Shown: positions 47,415 through 59,399, counted from the first letter of the stretch. The stretch: 64,000 bases of DNA from Chinchilla lanigera (GCF_000276665.1 NW_004955473.1:1786920-1850919); one strand, 5' to 3'. Made by a program: numbers and translations. Notes: generated from the letters alone by a model not told the origin.

Positions 47415-48180
47415 TTTTAATTGAGTCTAGGACCTGATATTTAGGTGCTTTAAACATGCAAGGGGCAAAACATAAAGTGGTAAGCACCTCAATATGAATT
47501 CATTTAATTCTGCAATTTTTCTCCCTAGTGGCATGATTCAGATCAACCCAAGAATACTAAATGTAAGATTAAAGAAAGCAGACACTCTAGGGGTGTGGAT
47601 AAAGAAAGAAGAGGGAAAAAAGAAGGTGGTACACGATACAAAAGTTCGCCAACTTGACAATTTTTGTCCCTTTGGTGTGTTAGACTGCCTCTGCAGCTGT
47701 GCTACCAAGCCAGGCTGTCACAAAGCTCCAGCCTGGATGGGTGACTGGATCTGCACCAATCTGCAGCCCTGCAGGCCCCTGTGGGAGATGAAGATTTGTT
47801 AACTAAGCAACCTAGTAGCAGAGGATCTACACCTTCTTTACTAGAATTCTTGGCCTGAAGGCGTGAATCTTTGTTACAACAGTAGGTTGCCCCTAGCTCT
47901 GGGGCCATCATAACAAGTCATACACCTCAGTTTGCTCTCTGCATTTTCATAGATTAATGATTATTTTGGTTCTTTGGGCAAAGCAAGTCTGAACTCTACT
48001 GTAGACAAATGAGTATGTTGGAATACTTTCTTGAAAGTGCATAGCAGAAATAAAATAACCAAGCAGGTAAGCTTTTCACTAGATCACAGGGAGGGCTGGA
48101 AGACAACCATGAGCTTTTAAGATGAAGTGATCAACTATTCTTATTGTCTGACCTCTTGTAGGGATAAGTATAGTGCTACT
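47415..48180. other. Unique sequence
   Basis: A 102-codon plus frame at 47494-47802 has a cysteine-containing C-terminal part but no recognisable family. Confidence 0.4.
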
Positions 48181-48184
48181 TTAA

Positions 48185-48349
48185 TTCACAAACTTAATTC
48201 TTTGCACGATTCCAGTTGCAAACTGAGTTGGATAAGAACCAACTCAAGTTCAATGGTTAGGTTCAGTGTTGACCTTATGGGGAAATTTGATTCGGTTCTC
48301 ATCCAGTTGGGTTGGCAACCAGAATCGTATAAAGAATTGAGTTCGTGAA
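48185..48349. repeat. Imperfect palindrome (inverted repeat, 62-bp arms)
   Basis: The left arm 48185-48246 pairs with the right arm 48288-48349 at about 48 of 62 positions; most mismatches are transitions. The loop is about 41 bases. The two strands therefore give related short frames. It is either a fold-back or MITE-type DNA element, or two old copies in opposite orientation. I do not recognise the family. Confidence 0.8.
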
Positions 48350-48639
48350 TGCATAGGTACCAGAAAAACATCTGCTTAGCTCATGGTGTTTCTATTTGAT
48401 TGTTATTCTGATCAAGAAACACATGAGGGTTCTCTTTAATCATTTATGGTGTCCATGTGTACTATCACGGCCCCAGCTCAGCTGTTTCTCGGCCTTCTCT
48501 TGGGCCACGACAACAATCTCCTAAGGATCTCCCTGTGACCAGTCTTGTCCACTTTGACTCTTGCCTCTCATCTGGCCAAGATAAGTGCTTTAATACTGTT
48601 AACCTACCCACATCACTGCCATCTCTAAATCCCTTCCCT

Positions 48640-49000
48640 ATCTCCTAGTTTATAAGGGTCAGAAGTCCAGCAACTTTAGTGATGCCTCTGCTCAGGGTCA
48701 CATAAGGCTGAAATCAAGTTGTCACATGGGGCTGTTGTTTTATCTGAAGTTTGACTGGGAGGTGAGCAGCTTTCAAGCTAATGGGGTTATTGTAAGATCA
48801 AGTTTCTGCTGGCTTCTGGACTGGGGGCAGCAGTCTGTTGCTGGTTGTCAGTTAGAGGTCATCCTCAGCTCTTTCTCCACTTAGTGGCTCGTTTCTTCAA
48901 GGTCAGCAGGGAAGAGAGCATCTCTCTTAGCAAGATGGCCATTAGAATTGTGTGTGATTACATATATGTAATCATGTATGTTCTGTCATCTTTCCCATAT
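48640..49000. mobile_element. Possible ancient LTR or LINE fragment
   Basis: 'aagggtcagaagtccagcaa', 'ctgctcagggtcacataagg', 'ctgaaatcaagttgtcacat' and 'gtttgactgggaggtgagca' recall a common old mammalian LTR-type repeat, family uncertain. Confidence 0.35.
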
Positions 49001-49066
49001 CCTATTACTTAAAAGCACTCACAGGCCATGTCAACCCTCTAGAGGAGGGAAGTGCACAAGGCTGAA

Positions 49067-49604
49067 AACATTATAGACAGCTGAGATAGGTAGAAATATT
49101 ATGGGCATTTGGATAGGGCTCAGCCCTTCAGAGAGTCAGTGCAGAAAATGGAAACTCATTGCAACTGTGGCTGGAGGCGCATCTGTTGGAGGCCAGGCCT
49201 CAACATAAAGACAAAATGACCAGGCCTAAGAAAAGTGTTTAACATCTGGTCTAATAAAGTGTAGATACACATCAGTCATGTCAGTGGGTGATTAAGACCC
49301 TCAGATTGATTCCTTTCCTGAAAAGTTCTTTGTTCTTTCCATATACACTTGCTATGTGACTTGATTCCCCATTGGGTCAGTATTACCTAAACAACTATAC
49401 TTACAATTTTATTGGTTGATCATACCCTTAACCCACACTGTACTCATGTGGTTGTGCCCCATAAAATTTCCACTCAAAAGTGGGGTCCTCAGCAACCCAC
49501 TTGGGACCCCTCCTGCCTCTTAGTAGCTGTATCTCTCCCCCTCAATAAATATTTCCTACTCTTAACCTCCTTTGTTGGAATTCATTCCTCAGTTTTGGGG
49601 AACA
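49067..49604 (+). mobile_element. ERV1-type solo LTR
   Basis: The start ('cattatagacagctgagata', 'ggtagaaatattatgggcat', 'agggctcagcccttcagaga') matches the 3' LTR at 63758-64000. A 'cataaaatt' TATA-like stretch and an AATAAA ('ccctcaataaatatttccta', about 49543) lie in the promoter/R region order. It ends near 'ttttggggaaca'. Four bases TGAA precede (49063-49066) and follow (49605-49608) and may be the target duplication. No internal sequence remains, so it formed by LTR-LTR recombination. Confidence 0.8.
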
Positions 49605-49794
49605 TGAAGTTGTCATATCAGACATCTAGCAGGTTGGAAGGTATAGTATTTCCCTTATATTATTTGAAGGTCCTCATCATTTCTTTGTCAGAAACACTAG
49701 GAGGAAGGATCACAGGGCCCAATCTAGAGTCTGCCACAAGACCTAACTACCTAGACCTACTATTGTACAACTTTCTGGCATTGTTCATTATGAG

Positions 49795-49845
49795 GATCCC
49801 TTACTAAGTGCTCAGCAAATATTTACTGGATAAAAGAACAAATAA
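49795..49845 (+). mobile_element. L2/MIR 3' end scrap
   Basis: 'taagtgctcagcaaatattt', 'actggataaaagaac' matches the shared L2/MIR end. Confidence 0.5.
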
Positions 49846-49869
49846 ACCAGAATTACACTAGCTTAAGCA

Positions 49870-49985
49870 CAAAATGAGAGGAAATGTAGCATTACAGAAA
49901 GAATGTTCACATAGGAGTCTGACATTTTATCTGTCTTGAGTCTCCTTTTCCTTGTCTATAAAATGAGTGGCATAAAGAAAAGCTG
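49870..49985 (+). mobile_element. MIR SINE fragment
   Basis: 'cataggagtctgacatttta', 'gagtctccttttccttgtct', 'ataaaatgagtggcataaag' follow the MIR 3' core. Confidence 0.6.
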
Positions 49986-50074
49986 ATCTCAGAACTTTTT
50001 CATCTTTAAAATTCTGAAATTCTATAGTGTCTGTTTTTATTTGACTTCCACTCATCCCTAACTTCTTCATGACA

Positions 50075-50290
50075 TAATAATAGCTAATGCTTACATAGCA
50101 CTTACTTTGTGCCAGACATTGTTCCCAGTGTTTTATGTGTTTTAAATTCTCACAGTAGCACTGTGGAAGTACGTTCTCTCTTTTTCCCCACTGTATATGC
50201 AAGACAACTGAAATTTAGACAGTTAAGTAACATCAGTCTTGCTCCAAGTGTATGTGGTCATCCCAATGCAGTACTGTTTCTTTAAAAGAA
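50075..50290 (-). mobile_element. MIR SINE
   Basis: 'aataatagctaatgcttaca', 'tagcacttactttgtgccag', 'gcaagacaactgaaatttag', 'acagttaagtaacatcagtc' are the MIR end and core in reverse. Confidence 0.7.
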
Positions 50291-50294
50291 GGGA

Positions 50295-51500
50295 AAAAAA
50301 TTCTTTACAAAGAATGGCTGGCGATATTTAGGACATTTTTAGAGTTTTTTTTTTTTTTTTTTGAAGGGTCAAATTTGAGGTTTATGCTCCATTAATTTGA
50401 GGAAAGGAAAACTAGACAATTATTGCAGTCTTTCACAAATCTGGCATCTCCTGAGAGCATAGGAGGGGTATTAGTGAAACCAAGGTTCAGCACAGCCAGC
50501 AAGAACAGTGGGAAAGAGAATCCTGAAAAGCTGCAACAAGGAATTAAAAGGCTCACTGTGGAATCCCTCCTCCCTTTCCTGCCCCGGGCAGTGACTGGCA
50601 GGCACCATCGCCCTTTGGTCCATTCTTTATCTGTCTAGGCTGAACAATGCCCTTCCCATGTTGGGAATTTCCAAGAAGAAAGAAAAGTAGTTGGGGGTCA
50701 GGCTGGTATAGACAGTGGGAGGGAATTGGGTGAGAAAGGCAGTGAAGCAGAACATACCCAAGAGTGACAGTTTCTTGTTCATTAAATGATCAACTCCCTG
50801 ACAGAGCAGACTGAGTCAAAGTAAATCCTTATTAGGCCTGAACTGGACTGGCCTAGTCCTGCCACTTTGCTCTATAAGTCATTCTTTTATTTCCCTACTA
50901 GGCATAATCCTATATCAAAGAGCAAGGTGCAATCTGACTTTTTATTACTTTCCTACGAAGCGGTGCTTTCTGGTGCACGAAAAGATGTAAGGCTAAATCA
51001 TGCATTGTGATCTCTCAACCCCTCAGTATCTAAATTAAATAGAAAGTCAGAATCATGGCAGCCTGCCTACTTTATCCCACCCTTGGAGACTACGGTTTAG
51101 CTTTTATGGAACGGAATCAGCAACTTAATTGAGAGAAATAAAAATTTATGTCCTTAATGATCACCTTGGAAAGCAGGAAAACTCTTGTCAAACTCCTAGA
51201 GCCAGTCTGCAGACTCAAAAGAGGATGTGTGGGCTGAAAATGCCCTTAGGCAATACCCAGGGGCCATAGGAGGGAAGAGGAGTGGGCTTAGCCTATACCC
51301 CTCTTACATTTCGGTAGCAGTGGAGCCTGGGAGAACTAGCCCTGGGAGGTGAAGTAAGTCTGCAGTGTTTCAGAACATGCTGCCTGTCTATGCTTCTTGC
51401 ATCGAAATAACTTGTAGTGCTTTTAAATTTACCAGGGGAAAAAGTGTGTTGGAAAATCTTTATGTTTGGATGACTTATTGGATGGTTTTAATAAGGGAGA
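50295..51500. other. Unique sequence with a poly(T) run at 50346-50362
   Basis: Apart from the T run no repeat or gene is recognised. Confidence 0.4.
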
Positions 51501-51504
51501 ACTG

Positions 51505-51785
51505 AGACGTTCCAGCTTAGCATAATGGTTAAGTAACACAATATTTGGGGATGTGGACCCTCCATACAGACTGTCTGGGTTCAAATCTGGGTGCTCTAGT
51601 TCACCAGCTGTGCAGCTGTGACCCAGACACTTAACTTCTCTGTGCCCTAGTTTTCTCATTTGTGCAATGATGGTAACAGTACATACACATAAAGAGTTAA
51701 TTAAATGAGTTAAAATCTATAAAGGGCTTAGAATGATACTTGGCACCTAGTAAGCATAGGTAAGCATAAATAAACATATTCAGTG
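51505..51785 (+). mobile_element. MIR SINE, near full length
   Basis: 'agcataatggttaagtaaca', 'ctgtctgggttcaaatctgg', 'cccagacacttaacttctct', 'gtgccctagttttctcattt', 'tacttggcacctagtaagca' cover the tRNA-like head, core and end. The best preserved MIR here. Confidence 0.88.
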
Positions 51786-51834
51786 CCTGCTTGGTATTAA
51801 AATATATAATGTTTTCTCTTTCATTTCATACAGC

Positions 51835-51995
51835 CACCCTGGAAAGTACATACTGTCAAGCCCCAATTATTGACATGGAAGTCAAACCTCAACTAGGTTA
51901 CAGACTTGCCTAAGGTCACATGGATTGTATGTCTCAGATCAAGATTCAAAATCAAGTGTGCCTGATTCAAAAGTGAAGATCACTTCCATGACAGC
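51835..51995 (-). mobile_element. MIR SINE
   Basis: 'gttacagacttgcctaaggt', 'cacatggattgtatgtctca', 'gatcaagattcaaaatcaag', 'tgtgcctgattcaaaagtga' match the MIR core in reverse. Confidence 0.7.
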
Positions 51996-52469
51996 CCCAG
52001 AGCTTTCCACTTGCAGTGCCATGGGACTTTACTCTCCAATTTTGGAAAGATGTGCATTTTCAACAAACTTCTGGTACCAAACTCTCTAGCTTTCCTGGAG
52101 CAGTAGCTGTAGGGGCCTTCAGCTGCCACACATCTTTTTAATTTTTTTTAATTTTAAAGTGAAAAACTGAAACAAAATTTCAAAACAAGACAATAGGAGG
52201 GGGACAGTGGTTAATATATTGCATCTTATTTTTAAATTGGTTATGCAGAGTGCAAGATATAGGTATTTAATTGTCCAAATGATATTAGCACAAATCTTTC
52301 TTTTCAATGAACTAAGAGAAACTAGTAGTATAATTACCTTAAATACCTTTTATGTGTATATATATATTTTTCCTTTTCCCTTCTTTTCTCCTTTTCCCCA
52401 TCCCAGTTTCTCTTTCCTTTGGAAGAGTTTCTTCCCATTTTACAATATCTATTGTACATTTTGGGTTTT

Positions 52470-52822
52470 TGTTATGGTTTGTGTCTGTGTGTCCCCCCAA
52501 AGCCTCATGCGGCCATGGGGCAGGCTTTTAGAGTTTGATTGATTATGGGTGTGAGAGCTACACCCGCCCTGGGGTGGATAGTTTGCATATGTAAGGGAGA
52601 GGAAGAGGGTGCTTCTGGCCATTTCCTCCCTTGTGTGTGTGTTTGTTGCTTTGCTGTGTTCTGTGCCAGGAGCTGTAGCCCTCTGCCATGTGCCACTCTG
52701 CCTTGTAATCTGCCAAGTATGGACTAAAACCTTCAGAAACTGTAAGCGAAATAAACCTTTCCTTCCTTAATTTTGGGTGCCAGGTATTTTGTCCCAGCAA
52801 TGAGAGAAAAGTAACCAAGACA
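52470..52822 (+). mobile_element. Solo MaLR-type LTR with perfect target duplication
   Basis: 353 bases from TGTTATGG to 'gtaaccaagaca', flanked by 5-bp 'gtttt' at 52465-52469 and 52823-52827. It carries 'gcgaaataaacctttccttc' with AATAAA. It lies in the 3' region of L1 copy C, so it came later. Confidence 0.93.
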
Positions 52823-53033
52823 GTTTTATTTACTCTTTCAGCTCCTCACACTAGAAAGACAATATGATGTTTACACATGTGCCTCTGGTTTATTTCTCTA
52901 TGAGTATGGTCTCGAGTTGCATCTACTTACCTAAAAAAGTCTCCAGTTTATCCTTCTTTATGGCTGAGTCGTACCCCATTGTATAAAAATACCATATCTT
53001 TTGTATTCATTCCTCAGTTGACGGACACTTGGG

Positions 53034-54700
53034 CTATTTCATAGATCTAGCTATTACAAATTGTACTGCTATACACATGGGTGCACATATATTGCTGTGG
53101 TACAATGTTTTGAATTCTTCTGGGAAGATACCCAGAAGGGGAATAGCTAGGTCAAATGGGACCTCCAATCCTAGTTTTTTGAGTAATCTCCACACTGATT
53201 TCCACAGTGGTTGTATGAGTCTACATCCCACCAATAGTGGAGAAGGGTTCCTGCCACCATTTGTTATTGGTTGATTTCTTGATGATAGTCATTCCTTCTG
53301 GGGCAAGATGGAATCTCAGTGTTGTTTTAATTTTCATCTCTCGAATAACTGGTGATGTTGAACACTTTCATATATTTATTTGCTGCTCATTTGTCTTTAT
53401 CTGAGAAGTGTGTATTCATCTCAGATGCCCATTTTTTTGGATTGGATCTTTAAATTTGGCAGTCTGATTTTTTTGAGTTCTTTATATATTCTCGATAGTA
53501 ATCCTTTGTTTGAGTAACAGCTGGCAAATATTTTTTCCCACATTGTAGATTGTCTCCTCAATCTGTTGGTTTCTTTTGCTGTGCAAAACTTTTTAATGAG
53601 ATGAGATCCCAGTTGTTGATTCTTTCTGATAGTTCCTGTGTGATTAGGGCTTAATTCATAAAATCTTTGCATACCCCAATGTCTACAAGACTTTTACCTG
53701 TTCTGTATTCCAGCAGATTTAATGTTTCTGTTCTAATATTTAGATCTTTGATCCATTTCAAATTTTGTTTAGTGCATTAGGGAAAGATATGGGTACAGTT
53801 TCAATCTTCCAATCTTCAGCATGTGCAGAGCCAGTTTTTCCAGCACGATGTATTAAAGTGGATATCTTTCTTCCAGTGAATGTTTTTGGCACCTTTATAA
53901 AAAATAAGGTGGCTGAGTATGTCTGGAGTTGTTTCTACATCTTCTAATCTGTTTCATTGATCTTTGGGTCTGCTTTTTTTTTGCCAAGACCATGCTGTTT
54001 TTATCACAGTAGCTTTATATTATAATTCCAAGTCATGCTTCTGCTGCCCCTTCCCTTGCCTTTGTTGCCTAGAATTTCCTTTGCTATTCTAGGTCTCTTC
54101 TGGTTCCAAATGAATTTTAGGATTGTTTTCTCTAATTCTGTGAGATATACTGTTGGAATTTTGATTGGAATGCATTAAACCTATATAACAGTTTTGGAAG
54201 TATGGCCATTTTCACTATATTGGTTATAGTTACCCAAGAGTAAGGGATATCTTTCTATTTTTTGATATCCTCTTCAACCTCCTTTTTCAGAGTACTATAG
54301 TTTTCAATGTAGAGGTCTTTTACATTCTTCTTTAGATTGATTCTTAAGTATTTCATTTTTTTTGATATTATTGTGGAAGGTGTTGTTTCCCTCATTTCTC
54401 TCAGTGAGTTTGTGATTTTTGTACAGGAAGACTACTGATTTTTGAGTGTTGACTTTGTATCCAGCTGTGCTACTGAATTTGCTTATTAAATCTAGCATTT
54501 TTTTAGTGTAGTTCTTGGGGTCTTCTGTGAGGAGGATCATGTCATCTGTAAATAATAACAATTTAACTTCTTCCTGTTCTGTTATTATTCCTTTTATATC
54601 TTTCTCCTGTCTAATTGCTCTGGCTAAAGCTTCCAGGAATACATTGAATAAGAGTGGAGACAGAGGACATACTTGTCTTTCCTGGTTTTTAAAGAGAAAA
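53034..54700 (-). pseudogene. L1 ORF2 RT and C-terminal region, degenerate (copy C)
   Basis: On the minus strand, 54304-54561 holds the RT catalytic region with an L-F-T-D-D-M form of the FADD box, so the alanine has become threonine while both aspartates remain. Downstream pieces at 53421-53672 and 53034-53234 carry the ORF2 C-terminal region, ending in the widely conserved 'LLGIFPEE' and 'SNICAPM' stretches. Stops separate the pieces. The protein would have been the endonuclease-reverse transcriptase that copies L1 RNA at its target site. Confidence 0.85.
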
Positions 54701-55358
54701 CTTTCAGTTTGTGTTCTTTTAGTATGATTTTGTCTGTTGATTTGTTATAGATGGCATTCATCAGACTGAGATAAACACCATCTATTCCAATTTTCTGTAG
54801 GGTTTTTATCATGAATAGATTCTGGACTTTGTCAAATGATTTTCATGCCATCTACTGAGATGATCATGTGATTTTTGTCTCTGGCTCTGTTGGTATGGTG
54901 TATTACATTTATTGATTTACATATGTTGAACCATTCCTGCACCCCTGGGGTGAATCTCACTTGGTCATGGTATATAATCTTCTTGATGATTTATGGCTTT
55001 CTGCTTTCCAGTGTCTTATTGAGGATTTTTGCATCTATGTTCATTAGGGATATTGGCCTATAACTCTAGTTCTCATTTGGGTCCTTCTCTGGTTTTGATA
55101 TAAGGGTAATGCTTGCTTCCAGGAGTGAATTTGGGAGTATTGCTTCCCTTTCAATTTCATTAAAGAGGTTGAGAAATAGTGGTGTTAGGTCTTCTCTAAA
55201 TTTCTTGTAGAATTCAGAACTTAATCTGTCAGGGTCTGAGTTTTTCTTTCTTGGTAGGTTTTAAATAATATCTTTAATTTAATTGTTTGATATTGGTTTA
55301 TTTAGGAATTTTATATCTTCTTGATTCAGCTTCCATAATTTATGGAAGGAATCAATTT

Positions 55359-56750
55359 CTAGGAATCAATTTCTTCTCCATTTTCCATCTTATTGCAATA
55401 TAAGTTTTCAAAGTAGGTACAGATGATCTTCTGGATTTCTGCAGGGTCCACGGTGATTTCACCCTTTTCATTCCTAATTGTGTAGATTTGAGTCTTTCCT
55501 TTCCTTTTTTTGATAATTTTGGATAAGGATTTGTTGATTTTATTTAATCTTTCAAAGAGCCATCTGTTGAATTCATTGATTCTTTTTATTGTTTTCTTAG
55601 TCTCCAATGTATTAATTTCTGCTCTGATCTTTATAATTTCCTCTCCTGTATGAGCTTTTGGCTTAACCTGCTCTTCTTTTTCTACAAGTTAGGCATTCAC
55701 CAATAAGTTGTTTATTTGCACTTGCTCTATTTTCCTGATACGGGTATTCACTGCTATAAATTTCCATCTTAGGACTGCTTTCATTGTGTTCCATATGTTG
55801 TAGTATGTTGTACTTCCATGATCATTTAATTGTAGAAGCTGTCTAATTTCTTCCATTTCATCTGTGCCCCATGGTTTGTTCAGGAGGTTGCTATTTAATT
55901 TCCATGTGTTTATGAAGTTCTTGTGGTTTGTTTTGCCATTTATTTCCAATTTCATTGCACTATAGTCTGATATGTATGGGATAAGTTCAATTCCATTGCA
56001 TTTACTTAAGCATATTGTATGAGCTAGTATGTGGTCTACTTTGGAGAACGTCTTGTGAGCAGCTGAGAAGAATGTGTATTCTGATATTGTGGGGTGGAAC
56101 ACTATATAGACATCTACTGAGTTCATTTGTTCAAAAGTTTGGTTCAGTTGTAATATTTCATTGTTGATTTTTTTGTCTGCTTAATCTTTTTGTGACAGTG
56201 GGGTATTGAGATCTTCCAATACATTTGCATTCATGCTTATTTGATTTTTTATGGGCGTTAATATTTGCTTTATATAGTTGGATGAACTGGTATTTGTTCC
56301 ACATATATATTTATGACTATTATCTCTTGTTCTCAGTTGTTCCCTTTACAAGGTTGTAGTGATCTTGCTTATCTCTCTTAATTAGTCTTGGTTTGAAATT
56401 CATTTTCTATGAAAATAGAAGAGCTACCCCTGTTTTTTCTGAGTTCCTGTTACATGGAGTATTGTTTTCCATCCTTTGACTTTTAGTCTATGAATTTCTT
56501 TTTGAATTCAATGTTTCTTGTATACAGCATATTGTTGGAACTTGCTTCTTGATCCATTTTACCAGTCTGTGTCTTTATTTTTTTTATTTTTTTTATTTTT
56601 TTGGTTTTTCTCTGGTACCGGGAACCGAACTCACGACCTTGCGCTTGCCAGGCAGGCGCTTTTGCCGCTGAGCTAAATCCCCAGCCCCAGTCTGTGTCTT
56701 TAGATTGGTGAATTGAGAGCATTAACAATGATAGTTATAACTGATAAGTG
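55359..56750 (-). pseudogene. L1 ORF2 endonuclease and EN-RT linker, degenerate (copy C)
   Basis: The frame at 55689-56126 is the C-terminal half of the APE-type endonuclease with a 'KVDHILAH' stretch and a motif reading S-D-Y-S-A where the family has SDH. The catalytic histidine is thus replaced by tyrosine. 55359-55607 continues into the linker before RT. The endonuclease N-terminus, around 56570-56700, is broken by an ID insertion. Confidence 0.85.
56578..56687 (-). mobile_element. ID SINE with target-site duplication, young
   Basis: T-rich tail, 'tctggtaccgggaaccgaac' to 'gagctaaatccccagcccc'. Perfect 15-bp duplication 'cagtctgtgtcttta' at 56563-56577 and 56688-56702. Disrupts ORF2 of L1 copy C. 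The body is almost identical to the copy at 62143-62231, which points to recent activity. Confidence 0.96.
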
Positions 56751-56813
56751 TTGAATTATCCTTGTCATGTTATTTTCCTGTTGTTGGCCCCCCTTTTTTC
56801 CTCCTCCCTCTAT

Positions 56814-58030
56814 TTAATTATTTGCCATGCCTGGTGGATTCTTTCTGTTTGGGTTCTTGGAGTTGTATTTATTGTTAGCTCTTTTTAGAAGGCCTTTCAA
56901 AACATTTTGGAGTGTTAATTTGGTGGTCATAAAATTCCTCAGATATTCTTTGTCATGTAAGTATCTTATTTCTCCATCAGTTTTGAAAGATAATTTTGCA
57001 GGGTACATCAATCTGGGTTGAAGGTTGTCTTCCTTTAGAAGTTGAAAGACTGCACTCCAAACTCCTTGACTTGAGCATGTGTGCTGAGGAGTCAGCTATG
57101 ATTCTGACGGGCTTTACTTTATAGGTGATTTGTTTATTTTCCTCAACAGCTTTTGAGATTATATTCTTGTGTCAAATTTCTTGAATCTTGATTATGATAT
57201 GCCTAGCTTTAGATTTTTTTGATCACGGATAATAGGAGTTCTATGTGCCTCACGTTTCTGTATATCAAATTCTTTTTCTCTGCGAGGGAAGTTTTCTGCC
57301 ATGATGTCTGTGAAAAAATTTTTATATCATTTTCATTGACTGCAATCAATCTTTAATTCTTCTTCTTTTCCTCATCTAGCAGCTGCTGGATTGATTTCTC
57401 ATGGTCCCTTGCTATTTTTTTGTTTTTTGTTTTTTGTTTTCCAGTACCGGGAATCGAACTCACGACCTTGAGCTTGCCAGGCAGGTGCTGTGCCAATGAG
57501 CTAATTCCCCAGCCCCTCCCTTGCTATTTTTAAGAATTCTTTCTTTTCATGATTGCTGATCGCAAGACTGTCTTCGGTATCTGAGATCTTGCCCTCACAT
57601 TGGCTTAATCTGCTGTGGATATTTTCAATGGAATGTTTATTCTTCTGGATATGTGCTTGAATCTGCCTTATGAATTCCATTTCTTTCCTATGCTGAGCAT
57701 CGTGGCTTCAATTATTTTCTTAATCTTCTCTATTTTGGGGGGGTCTGTATCTGCTCTTGAGTCACTAAGCATGGTTTTCATCATAGACACCATCTCTGCA
57801 CTTATCTGGAAAATAATTTCTGATTTGATTTTTTCTAGAGCCTCATTCAATTGATTTGTTGTTACCATTTCAGAAAGGCCAGGTGGGTGGCTTACTGATT
57901 GCCCCACCTCATTGCTCCCTGGGTTTGCCTTTGGTGAACTGGATGTGTGGGGTTTCATCTTGTTTATTTGTTGTCTTGCTTTTTCTTTTTTTAGTTTTAA
58001 TTCCTGGGATGATGTTTGTAAATTGTCCAT
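56814..58030 (-). pseudogene. L1 ORF1, degenerate (copy C)
   Basis: ORF1 encodes the trimeric RNA-binding chaperone of L1. On the minus strand the N-terminal 120 codons (57668-58030) are open from an ATG and show the charged, helical coiled-coil approach. The C-terminal domain is recognisable at 56814-57011 through 'YPAKLSF' followed by a GEIRY-like stretch and 'MTTK', a hallmark of the L1 ORF1 C-terminus. The middle is shifted out of frame and also carries an ID insertion. Confidence 0.85.
57420..57516 (-). mobile_element. ID SINE with target-site duplication
   Basis: (GTTTTTT)n tail complement, 'ccagtaccgggaatcgaact' to 'gctaattccccagcccc'. Perfect 15-bp duplication 'tcccttgctattttt' at 57405-57419 and 57517-57531, inside ORF1 of L1 copy C. 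Confidence 0.95.
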
Positions 58031-58286
58031 GGTGGGTTACTTTCACGCTAGTATTTAGGATCCTTAGGAAATTATTACTTCTGTGAGATATCTTCCAGGT
58101 GTGACTGATTTTTGGTTTTGAATCTATTGCAAAATGTTACCTCTTCAATTTGTTGGAGTTGAGAAGCATCTGCCTATTTGTCCCAGCCCCTGATTCTTTA
58201 GCACTATGCCACAGTATTTGCTATGACCCTTTGTCAATTTCAGTCTGGGAATACCAGGAAGAATAGCTGTTTAGGACAATTATGCT

Positions 58287-58630
58287 TGTCTTGGTTGCTC
58301 TTCTCTCATCGCTGAGACAAAATATCCAATGCCCAAAATGAAGGAAGGAAAGGTTTATTTAGCTTACAGTTTGTGGAGGTTTCAGTCCATATTTGTTTGC
58401 CTCCAAGGCAAAGCAGTACATGGCAGAGGGCAAACATTCATGGCAGTGAACACAGTAAAGCAATAAGCACGGAAGTGAGGAATGGTGGCAAGCATTTTCT
58501 TCCTTACATATGCAAATCTATCTACCCCAGGGCGGGCATAGCTCTCACACCCATAATCAATCAAACTCTAAAAGTCTCCCCCATGACCACATGAGGCTTT
58601 GGGGGGGACACCCAGACACAAACCATAAAA
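58287..58630 (-). mobile_element. Solo MaLR-type LTR, minus strand
   Basis: Starts 'tgtcttggttgctcttctct' and ends 'cagacacaaaccataaaa', the complement of the copy at 52470. Flanking atgct (58282-58286) and atgtt (58631-58635) are a 5-bp duplication with one change. Confidence 0.9.
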
Positions 58631-58639
58631 ATGTTCTAA

Positions 58640-59375
58640 AGACTAATAAATGTGCCTTCACTAACATGTGAATTGTAATTGCTGGGTGATAAATATAAGT
58701 TCAACCTGTGAGTTTAAGTGATATTAAAATTTTTAAATGCTCTTAAAGGTATAGCCTTGTATTGCTGCTATAAATGGTTGCCTAAGTGATTAAGTAGGTA
58801 ACATAGGTGTCTTGGAGGCTTCTTTGTGGGTGAAATCCTTCAAGCCATTTTTTTTTTGCTTTAGTTTATAAAGCTGATCTCCTTTGCATAATAAAAGGTG
58901 TTGTCATTTGATCTGTCTACCTCACCCTCTTCAAAGAACTAAAAGCCAGTGGGTTAAGACAAAGTAATGCTTCCTTCTTTCAACATTACTGTCACAGTTG
59001 AGACCAACTGTACCTTGTGCTCATATGTGTCCTACAGGAGTAAGTTCACCAGCTCCCTGGGAAGATGAAATTGGGCACCAGATTCAGGGTGGCTATGCTG
59101 ATCGAATTTTGTCTTCTGCTCTCCCTTCAGACAGCATCCACCTGCCCTGGAGTGGAATCTACTCAAGGGATACCATGAGGGTACAGAAATCAAATAGAAA
59201 TTAAAGGGAATGCACAATTCTTTCTATTTCATTTGCTGGAGAGCTTGATGTCAAAGTCTCTTACTCCTTTGGAATGCATGCTTAAGAACTGGAAGATGTT
59301 CAACAGTACATGTTGAAAAACAGCTGTTTGCTATTTTTCTGCACACACATATGGCCTACATACCCCCTAGAGCCA
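58640..59375. other. Unrecognised sequence 5' of the provirus
   Basis: No LTR of the 63758 family is seen here. Part of this may be decayed gag leader, but I cannot show it. Confidence 0.35.
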
Positions 59376-59399
59376 AAATGGAATACAGAGAAAAGGATT

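Larger units (their letters stand above)
52132..58286 (-). mobile_element. LINE-1, copy C, near full length, minus strand
   Basis: The 3' end is near 52132 with a T-rich tail complement. The element runs through ORF2 and ORF1 to 5' non-coding sequence. Removing the nested LTR and IDs leaves about 5.6 kb, close to a complete rodent L1. ORF1 begins about 58030. ORF2 spans roughly 56750 to 53000. Several stops and frameshifts and two catalytic-site changes make it inactive. It is the least decayed L1 in the window. Confidence 0.9.

Noticed and set aside
58998..59204. 68-codon frame as an ERV matrix start
   Set aside because: It lies upstream of recognisable capsid, but I see no matrix similarity, so I leave it unassigned.
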